From contig NZ_QJTJ01000001.1 in NCBI RefSeq assembly GCF_003217295.1, positions 62,001 to 126,000 on the forward strand: a DNA stretch of 64,000 bases, read 5' to 3'. How positions within the stretch are numbered: the stretch's first letter is position 1; every line of letters starts with the position of its first letter. Below the pieces are notes generated by a model that saw only the letters and a program-made list of their open reading frames with translations, did not search any database and was not told the origin of the DNA. The stretch is from Ureibacillus chungkukjangi (GTDB taxonomy: Bacteria; Bacillota; Bacilli; Bacillales_A; Planococcaceae). Made by a program: the position numbers and the translations under genes. Below are positions 57,761 to 64,000 of the stretch, in pieces.

Positions 57761-58693
57761 CTATTCAATAACTTCAATTGTTTTTGTTTCAGTATCAAAG
57801 GCAATTGTTCTACCTAGAGGCAGTGACATCGTTGGTAAGCAATGTCCACAGGCAACATCCATTAAAATCGGCTTATTTAATGGGACCAAAATCTCTTCAA
57901 AAATCGTTTGTAGTCTCAAGCTATGCTCTGGACGTTTTGGATTTTGTGGACCGCAATTTGTCCATGCACCAAGTAAAATGCCCGCCACCTCATCTAACTT
58001 ACCTGATAACTTAAGCTGAGTAAGCATACGGTCTATGCTACGTTCATACTCATCAATATCCTCTAAGAATAGAATTTTCCCCTTTGTATCAATCTCGTAT
58101 GGTGTTCCAAGGGAAGCTGTTACTAAAGTTAGGTTTCCACCTATAAGCTGACCTGTTGTTTTTCCAGGTACAAGTGAAGACATCTCTTGATTTGTTGGAT
58201 TGGCTAAATAATAATTAGATTCTTTTGTCAGAGTAATACTTTCCAGAAAGGAGGACCATGTGTATTCATCCATTTCTGGTTTAATGAATTCTGTAGATGG
58301 CATTGGTGTATGGTAGGTTACTAAATCACATAACTGATTAAAGGCAATATGCAGTGCAGTCACATCACTATATCCAGCGAATACCTTGGGATTTACTTTA
58401 ATCATCTCATAATCTAGTAAAGGTAAGATTTTTGTGGCTCCATAGCCTCCTCGAATGCTAAAGATTCCATCAATAGAAGCATCACGGAACATTCGATTTA
58501 CGTCATTTGCTCGAAGCTCGTCACTTCCAGCTAGATAGCCATGTCTTTTGTGACATGAATCCCCCACAACCACATTAAATCCAAGCTTTTCTACAGCTTC
58601 GATAGCTTGTGGTAAGCTTTCCTGCGGAGTGGCACTAGAAGCACCAACCAGACCGATAGTATCTCCCTTTTTTAACGCTTTTGGAATTTTCAT
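57761..58693 (-). CDS. LD-carboxypeptidase (S66 family, YkfA/LdcA)
   Basis: 310 aa. S66 serine peptidase that removes the terminal D-Ala from murein tetrapeptides, or a related microcin-C-immunity (MccF) enzyme. Nucleophile Ser in FAGYSDVTALH (near 110), RGGYGATKIL near 79, catalytic Glu in LFLEDIDEYERSIDRML near 210, and His in DVACGHCLPTMSLPLG near 286. No signal peptide, so cytoplasmic. AGGAGTG precedes the ATG, overlapping the oppF stop region. B. subtilis ykfA is its likely counterpart. Confidence 0.9.
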   Translation of the reverse strand: MKIPKALKKGDTIGLVGASSATPQESLPQAIEAVEKLGFNVVVGDSCHKRHGYLAGSDELRANDVNRMFRDASIDGIFSIRGGYGATKILPLLDYEMIKVNPKVFAGYSDVTALHIAFNQLCDLVTYHTPMPSTEFIKPEMDEYTWSSFLESITLTKESNYYLANPTNQEMSSLVPGKTTGQLIGGNLTLVTASLGTPYEIDTKGKILFLEDIDEYERSIDRMLTQLKLSGKLDEVAGILLGAWTNCGPQNPKRPEHSLRLQTIFEEILVPLNKPILMDVACGHCLPTMSLPLGRTIAFDTETKTIEVIE

Positions 58694-58697
58694 TCTG

Positions 58698-59639
58698 TCA
58701 CACTCCTATTGTAGTTCGCTTACGATACAGTGCAATTTCTTCTTCATTGGCAAGTACAAAATGCCCCTCCTCGATTTCTACAAAAGATGGAGGATTCTTC
58801 ATATAGTCATGAAGCTTGGGGTCGTAAATTTCAATCGTTTTGGCACGCTCTTTATAAGGATTTGGCTCAGGCACAGCAGAAATAAGTGCTCGTGTGTAAG
58901 GGTGGATAGGATTTGAAAATATCTTTTCTGTATCAGCCAGTTCAACAATTTCTCCCTTATAAATAACCGCTGTGCGATCTGTAATGAAGCGAACAATCGA
59001 TAAATCGTGGGCGATAAATAAATACGTTAAATCATTTTGTTTTTGTAAATTCGATAATAGATTCAACACCTGTGCCCGAATCGAAACATCCAAGGCTGAA
59101 ATCGGCTCATCCGCAATAACAAATTCCGGCTCCATGACTAAAGCACGGGCAATACCGATTCTTTGCCGTTGACCACCTGAAAATTCATGTGGAAAACGAC
59201 TTGCAAACTCCGGAAGCAACCCTACCTCTAACAAGGCATTTCGAACCTTTTCCAAACGATCCGCCTCATTTTTGTATTTTTTCGTATTTACTAAGCCTTC
59301 TGAAATAATATAGTCAACCTTAGCCCGTTCATTTAAGGAGGCCATTGGATCCTGAAAAATCATTTGGATTTTTTGCGTAATTTCTCTATCCCAATCCTTC
59401 GAAATCTTCCCGCTAATTGGCTTGCCCTTAAATAGAATTTCTCCGCCTGTTACTTCATTGATACGCATTATGGCACGACCGATTGTTGTTTTACCAGAAC
59501 CCGACTCTCCCACAAGACCAAATGTTTCACCTTTATAAATATTGAAGCTTACATCACTTATCGCCTGATATCTATTTTTCCCTTTTCCAAAGGTAACATT
59601 TAAATTCTTTACTTCTAGCAATACTTCTCTATTAATCAT
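58698..59639 (-). CDS. oppF: Oligopeptide ABC transporter ATPase OppF-like
   Basis: 313 aa. Walker [10 protein letters not shown] near 47, Q-loop [10 protein letters not shown] near 100, signature [15 protein letters not shown] near 158, Walker [13 protein letters not shown] near 178, and the oligopeptide C-terminal region ([15 protein letters not shown]). ATG at 59639 overlaps the oppD stop by eight bases; an upstream TTG is open in frame. It pairs with OppD to power the importer. Confidence 0.95.
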   Translation of the reverse strand: MINREVLLEVKNLNVTFGKGKNRYQAISDVSFNIYKGETFGLVGESGSGKTTIGRAIMRINEVTGGEILFKGKPISGKISKDWDREITQKIQMIFQDPMASLNERAKVDYIISEGLVNTKKYKNEADRLEKVRNALLEVGLLPEFASRFPHEFSGGQRQRIGIARALVMEPEFVIADEPISALDVSIRAQVLNLLSNLQKQNDLTYLFIAHDLSIVRFITDRTAVIYKGEIVELADTEKIFSNPIHPYTRALISAVPEPNPYKERAKTIEIYDPKLHDYMKNPPSFVEIEEGHFVLANEEEIALYRKRTTIGV

Positions 59640-60690
59640 GAGCGTATCGTCTCCCCTCTTCAAAGAATTCCTGCAGACTTAGCGGAGGCTCTACCTTTGG
59701 TGCATCTGAATGTAAGAGCCACGTTTTAGCAAAGTGCGTATCTGTGACCTTAAAGAAAGGCGGACGTTCAACAAAATCGATGTTTAATGCAAATGGATTA
59801 CGAGGTGCAAAGGCATCTCCCTTGATTTCCTTAAAAAGATTAGGCGGTGTTCCTTTAATAGAATATAATTCCTCCCCCTTAGCCCCTAATTGCGGCAAGG
59901 ATGATAGGAGAGCCCATGTATAAGGGTGTTTTCCATCGAAGAATACTTCATGGGTTTTGCCAACTTCGATAATCTCTCCTGCATACATTACAGCAATACG
60001 ATCAGCTACCTTTGCAACAACCCCTAAATCATGGGTAATATAGATAGTTGTTAGTCCATACTTTTCTTGTAGATTTTTTAATAGCTGCAAAATTTGTGCT
60101 TGAATCGTTACATCCAAGGCAGTTGTAGGCTCATCACAGATAAGTATTTTGGGATTACACGCTATGGCTATGGCAATAACAATCCTTTGTCTCATCCCGC
60201 CAGAGAACTCATGGGGATATTGCTTATAGCGTTTTTCCACATCATGAATCCCTACATCTGTAAGTAGCTTTAAGGTTTGGTCATATGCAGACTTACCCTT
60301 TAACCCTTGATGTAGGACAACACACTCTTCAATCTGTTTTCCAACTGTTTTTAAAGGATTAAGAGAAGTCATTGGGTCTTGTGTAACCATCGCAATTTCC
60401 TTACCTCGAATTTTCAGCCAATCCTTCTCAGTACTAAATTTCGCTAAGTCATAATCTTTATAAAGGATTTCCCCTTGATCTATAAAGCCATTCTTATCTA
60501 GTAAACCCATTATAGATTTCACGAGGACAGACTTACCCGAGCCCGACTCACCTACTATTGCCAGACTTTCACCTTTATAAAGATCAAGAGAAATATCACG
60601 AATTGCTGTAAGTACTTGGCCACGTAGTTTAAACTTAATGATTATATTTTGAATCGATAAAATGCGAGACTTTCCGTTGCTGTCTACCAT
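59632..60690 (-). CDS. oppD: Oligopeptide ABC transporter ATPase OppD-like
   Basis: 352 aa. Walker [17 protein letters not shown] near 47, Q-loop [11 protein letters not shown] near 105, signature [16 protein letters not shown] near 165, Walker [13 protein letters not shown] near 185, and a C-terminal oligo_HPY domain. That domain reads [13 protein letters not shown] where many OppD proteins have Cys-containing FAPRCPYA, as in the streptococcal AmiE group. The ATG at 60690 has GGGGGG six bases upstream; the frame opens 25 codons earlier. Confidence 0.95.
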   Translation of the reverse strand: MVDSNGKSRILSIQNIIIKFKLRGQVLTAIRDISLDLYKGESLAIVGESGSGKSVLVKSIMGLLDKNGFIDQGEILYKDYDLAKFSTEKDWLKIRGKEIAMVTQDPMTSLNPLKTVGKQIEECVVLHQGLKGKSAYDQTLKLLTDVGIHDVEKRYKQYPHEFSGGMRQRIVIAIAIACNPKILICDEPTTALDVTIQAQILQLLKNLQEKYGLTTIYITHDLGVVAKVADRIAVMYAGEIIEVGKTHEVFFDGKHPYTWALLSSLPQLGAKGEELYSIKGTPPNLFKEIKGDAFAPRNPFALNIDFVERPPFFKVTDTHFAKTWLLHSDAPKVEPPLSLQEFFEEGRRYAHD

Positions 60691-60703
60691 CGTCATCCCC
60701 CCT

Positions 60704-61678
60704 CTATACATGATTCTTTGGATCTGCAGCATCTGCAAATGCGTTTCCAATAATATAAAAAGCAATTGTAATAATACTTAAAACAACACTTGGGAAGATT
60801 AATTGATAGCGTAGATCTGGCGACATCATTAGTACACGCCCTTCATTGATTAAATTTCCTAATGAGGGTTCACTAATTGGCAAGCCTAAGCCAATATACG
60901 TTAAAAATACCTCTGCCCCAATCGCAAACGGAATTGCTAAGCTCATTCGTAGCATAATAACGGAAATTAAATAAGGTAATAAATTTTTTAATATAATTCG
61001 ATAGCTTGGAGTCCCCAAGCATTTTGATGCCAGGTTATACTCTCTATCTCTTAAAATCACAATCTGATTTCTTATAAACCTTGCCATCTCCACCCAGCCC
61101 GTTATACACATCGCAATGATGATCGTAGAAATACTCGGTCGTAAAATATAGGACATTAAAATTAGAACAATCGTAGTCGGTATATTTTCAAAAATGTTAT
61201 ACACCTGAGTAATCGGTGCTTCAAGCTTTCTTGAAAAGCCCCAAAGTGCCCCTACTGAAATTCCTACCAAAACCTCTGCGAATGCAACGACAAATCCTAT
61301 AAACAGCGAGGTCCTTGTTCCTGCCCAAATCCTCGACCATAAATCCTGTCCAATTGAATTTGTTCCAAACCAGAAATCTTCTCCTGGCGTAATGTTTCGT
61401 GCCTGAGAACCAGTTTGTTCATCGATATAAATTTCTGTTGGAGATTTTTGATAAGGTAGATATGGTTGAACAATAACAAAAGCAATTATTAGTCCTACCA
61501 CTACTAATAGAAAAACAGCTATTCGATTTTTTAGAAAGGATTGCCAGGTAGAGCGCCAATATGAATAATTTGAATAACCTGTTTGCTCCGCCTTTTGGTC
61601 ATCTACAACAGCGAAGTCAAATAAATTTTCGTTTGACTTTTTTGAAATATTCGAAATTTCCTCAGAAAAGATTCCCAT
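60704..61678 (-). CDS. oppC: Oligopeptide ABC transporter permease OppC-like
   Basis: 324 aa. A long cytoplasmic N-terminus precedes the first TM helix (FLLVVVGLIIAFVIVQPYL near 55). Six TM helices, with the permease EAA-type motif ASKCLGTPSYRIILKNLLPY near 225. The start overlaps the oppB stop as TAATG, with GGGGGG about 11 bases upstream. The structure resembles Ami/Opp permeases of low-GC Gram-positives. Confidence 0.95.
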   Translation of the reverse strand: MGIFSEEISNISKKSNENLFDFAVVDDQKAEQTGYSNYSYWRSTWQSFLKNRIAVFLLVVVGLIIAFVIVQPYLPYQKSPTEIYIDEQTGSQARNITPGEDFWFGTNSIGQDLWSRIWAGTRTSLFIGFVVAFAEVLVGISVGALWGFSRKLEAPITQVYNIFENIPTTIVLILMSYILRPSISTIIIAMCITGWVEMARFIRNQIVILRDREYNLASKCLGTPSYRIILKNLLPYLISVIMLRMSLAIPFAIGAEVFLTYIGLGLPISEPSLGNLINEGRVLMMSPDLRYQLIFPSVVLSIITIAFYIIGNAFADAADPKNHV

Positions 61679-62622
61679 TATCGAACACTCCCCCCTTTAC
61701 CGAGCTTGATTCGAGGATCGACAATTGCCATCGCTAAATCTCCTAAAAACAGCCCAATAATTCCTAGAGACGAGAAGATTAATACTAATCCTTGCACGAC
61801 AGAATTATCCTGACGTTGGATGACATCAACTAGTAAACCGCCCATCCCAGGAATCGAATATAAGGATTCAATGTATATCGAGCCTGTAATTGTAAATAAA
61901 ATTGTAGCAGGTAAATACTGTGCCATAGGGATAAAAGCATTTCGCATCACATGCTTAAACATTAACGTTTTCTCTTTAACTCCCTTAGCCCGAGCTAGTT
62001 TTATATAATCTTTATTGAGCTCATCCACCATGTAACGACGCATCCACATTGCATAAGAGGCTGTTGGAGCTAAAGCCATGGACGTTAGCGGCAGAATCCA
62101 GCTTGCTGAATTATATTCATCAAACAGCATTGGTAAATTTAAAATATCCGTTACATACATTTGAATGAATATATAATAGACCGCTGCTGGAACAGCAACA
62201 ACGAATACAATATAACCTGTTCCTAATCGATCAAGCCATCTTCCTTTCATATGGGCCATCAAAATTCCTAAAGGTACCCCAACAATAAGAGACAGTGCAA
62301 CAGCACCAAGCCCAAATAGTAACGAATATATAATCTTTTCAGATATGATTGTCGTTACTGCGACATCCGTACGATATGTAACAGAAGTTCCTAAATCACC
62401 CATTAATAAGTCTGAATAGAAATTCCCTAACTGTACAATCAGTGGGTCACGAAGTCCTAAATTTGTTAAATATACTTCCTGCTGTTCAGGCGACATTTTT
62501 TCAGCTGCTGCTCCTAAGTAGCCTTCTTCAGGCATCAGTCGCAGTAACGAGAAAACAATAGTAATAATGATAAAAAGCGTTAATACGGATTGCAGTAATC
62601 GTTTTCCTATATACCACAGCAT
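61678..62622 (-). CDS. oppB: Oligopeptide ABC transporter permease OppB-like
   Basis: 314 aa. N-terminal YIGKRLLQSVLTLFIIITIVFSLLRLMP is the typical OppB first helix. Six TM helices follow, with the inner-membrane-component motif LARAKGVKEKTLMFKHVMRNAFIP near 220. GGGGGG precedes the ATG. It lies downstream of oppA across a hairpin-containing gap. Confidence 0.95.
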   Translation of the reverse strand: MLWYIGKRLLQSVLTLFIIITIVFSLLRLMPEEGYLGAAAEKMSPEQQEVYLTNLGLRDPLIVQLGNFYSDLLMGDLGTSVTYRTDVAVTTIISEKIIYSLLFGLGAVALSLIVGVPLGILMAHMKGRWLDRLGTGYIVFVVAVPAAVYYIFIQMYVTDILNLPMLFDEYNSASWILPLTSMALAPTASYAMWMRRYMVDELNKDYIKLARAKGVKEKTLMFKHVMRNAFIPMAQYLPATILFTITGSIYIESLYSIPGMGGLLVDVIQRQDNSVVQGLVLIFSSLGIIGLFLGDLAMAIVDPRIKLGKGGSVR

Positions 62623-62654
62623 ATTCTAACCCCCCAACAATTTACGCCAAATAA

Positions 62655-62698
62655 TGAAGGAAGGAGACACCAAAACTGGCTTGGTCATCTCCTTCTTC
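62655..62698 (-). terminator. Hairpin between oppA and oppB
   Basis: AAGGAGA (62661-62667) pairs with TCTCCTT (62688-62694) around a CCAA/TTGG inner stem, with CCTTC after. The T-run is poor, so it could be an mRNA-stabilising or partial-termination element that raises oppA over the rest. Confidence 0.55.
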
Positions 62699-62712
62699 TT
62701 ATTAGTTAAAAT

Positions 62713-64000
62713 TTATTTTTCTGCATTCGCTAACGCTTCGGCACGCTCTTGTTCCCATGCTGCTTGAGCTTCTTTAAATTCATCGTTACTCATTGGTTTG
62801 TCTAAAAGATTTTGGCCTTTAAACTTCTCAGCCGTCACACCAAATGGTGAGTATTGTGCTTCAAACGGATTTAATTTTGAAGCAATATAGCCAGTTCCAC
62901 CTACTGCATAAGGAATAACAAATGCTTCTTCGATTAGGAAGCTCTCTGCTTTTGCAAATAGTTCATAGCGTTTAGCTAAATCCATTTCTGATTTTGCAGC
63001 GTCCACCATGTTTTGATATGTTGATTTACCGTTTGAATCTTTGTAGCCTTCAGCAAATTCAGGCTTGTTATACGAACCACCTTCAGTAAATGGATCTGTG
63101 TAGGATGCAGGATCTGCATAGTCAGGTCCCCAGTTCACTTCTAATAATGCAAATTTACCTGGACGACGAACTTCACCTAAGAATCCAGTAGAAGGTCCAG
63201 CTTCCACGATCACATCAATATAGTCTGTACCTAGTAGTCCTTCAAGCTGTTGTTCTACAACTTGCGCACGGTTAGCCCAATCAGGAGAACCTGAGTTATA
63301 CGGCATTAATACTTTAACTGGGAATGTTGCTTTTCCATCAAGTTCAGCCATTGCAGTTTCTTTAAATTCCTTCGCTAAATCGCTATTAAAGGAATCAGTA
63401 TTTGTAACATCAGCCAGAGGTGCTAATTGTGTATAGTCCACACCTTCCACATCGACAAAGTTCTTCGGTGTAATTGTATTACTCAGCATATCATTTGGAT
63501 TGTATGGCTCTGTTGTTAACATCGCAGATACTCGGTCAAGTCCATGGTAAAGCGATTTACGGAAGTTTTTGTTGTTCACAACCACCTTCCAATTCTCTGG
63601 CTCATACTCTGCATCGAATTGTGGGTCAAAGTTTAAAGCATAGAAATACGTATAGAAGTTATTTTGACTTTGACGTACTTGTGATTTTTTCTCTTCGTCA
63701 TTGAACCATTCGTCAATTACGGATGTCGGAATTGAAGCGGCATCGACTTCACCACGCAAGAATAGCTCTGGTGCAACAGTTCCAGCTTCTTTATTGTATT
63801 TATAGCGGATACGGTCAATTAACACATTTTCTTTATCCCAATATGTGTCATTTTTTACAAGTACACGCTCATTTTGAGGTTCAAATTTGTCTAAAATGTA
63901 AGATCCATTGTAAAGGAAATTTTCGTTAGTTGTTCCAAAACTTTCGCCCTTTTCAGCTAAGAACTCGCCGTTTACAGGGAAGAAGCATACATAGTTGAGC
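62713..64000 (-). CDS. oppA: Oligopeptide-binding protein OppA/AmiA-like (5' end outside window)
   Basis: SBP_bac_5 family extracellular substrate-binding lipoprotein, of which 428 codons are visible. The reading frame stays open to the window edge, beyond the GTG at 63825. The visible N-terminal part reads FFPVNGEFLAEKGESFGTTN and then LYNGSYILDKFEP, normal for this family, and the C-terminal region has NWGPDYADPASYTDPF and FVIPYAVGGTGYIASKL. The signal peptide and lipobox must be upstream of 64000. It delivers peptides to OppBC. Confidence 0.93.
   Translation of the reverse strand, partial: LNYVCFFPVNGEFLAEKGESFGTTNENFLYNGSYILDKFEPQNERVLVKNDTYWDKENVLIDRIRYKYNKEAGTVAPELFLRGEVDAASIPTSVIDEWFNDEEKKSQVRQSQNNFYTYFYALNFDPQFDAEYEPENWKVVVNNKNFRKSLYHGLDRVSAMLTTEPYNPNDMLSNTITPKNFVDVEGVDYTQLAPLADVTNTDSFNSDLAKEFKETAMAELDGKATFPVKVLMPYNSGSPDWANRAQVVEQQLEGLLGTDYIDVIVEAGPSTGFLGEVRRPGKFALLEVNWGPDYADPASYTDPFTEGGSYNKPEFAEGYKDSNGKSTYQNMVDAAKSEMDLAKRYELFAKAESFLIEEAFVIPYAVGGTGYIASKLNPFEAQYSPFGVTAEKFKGQNLLDKPMSNDEFKEAQAAWEQERAEALANAEK

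Overview
The window looks like low-GC Gram-positive chromosome from a spore-forming member of the Bacillales. Gene content and order track the Bacillus subtilis secDF-spoVB-tgt-queA-ruvBA-safA-pheA-obg-spo0B-rpmA-rplU-spoIVF-minDC-mreDCB-radC-maf-folC-valS-spoVID-hemLBDCXA-engB-lonA-clpX-tig-ysoA backbone. Several differences (no lonB, bofC, comC or ysxE in their usual places, two folC genes, short SpoIVFB and SpoVID) point to a relative such as the Lysinibacillus/Solibacillus/Planococcaceae group. That genus-level guess is inference only.

Layout. 0.1-9.8 kb: protein export (secDF, yajC), competence and sporulation accessory genes (comN, spoVB, a DUF421 gene), tRNA queuosine modification (tgt, queA) and Holliday-junction migration (ruvAB). 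9.9-12.8 kb: spore coat morphogen safA with a kinase-fold gene, and the divergent NAD repressor niaR. 12.8-19.1 kb: phenylalanine genes, obg, spo0B, ribosomal proteins L27/L21 with the Prp protease, and the sigma-K checkpoint pair spoIVFA/B. 19.2-25.8 kb: Min and Mre cell-shape/division genes, radC, maf and a spoIIB-like gene. 25.9-32.8 kb: two folC paralogues, valS with its T-box leader, and a spoVID-like gene. 32.9-39.6 kb: the complete hemAXCDBL tetrapyrrole operon, with a perfect PerR-type box upstream. 39.7-46.9 kb: engB, lonA, clpX, tig, ysoA. Almost everything in this part lies on the minus strand in tightly packed operons closed by clear intrinsic terminators.

47-64 kb is accessory. 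It holds a PadR / HAAS-DUF4097 / NAD-epimerase operon, a DUF3231 gene, an SDR oxidoreductase, an unrecognised coiled-coil protein, a haemolysin-III-family membrane protein, an OFA-family MFS transporter, a universal stress protein and an unrecognised Cys-motif protein. Last comes a long minus-strand operon, oppA(partial)-oppB-oppC-oppD-oppF-ldcA-serine hydrolase-NlpC/P60, which looks like a murein-peptide import and recycling unit comparable to the ykf locus of B. subtilis.

There are no rRNA or tRNA genes, insertion sequences, prophage or CRISPR. I found no clear-cut new defence or mobile system. The best leads are regulatory (secDF leader, hemA-hemX attenuator-like terminator, PerR box) and lineage-specific changes to sporulation proteins. 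Start codons were re-chosen wherever a Shine-Dalgarno sequence or family alignment argued for a start inside the longest open frame.
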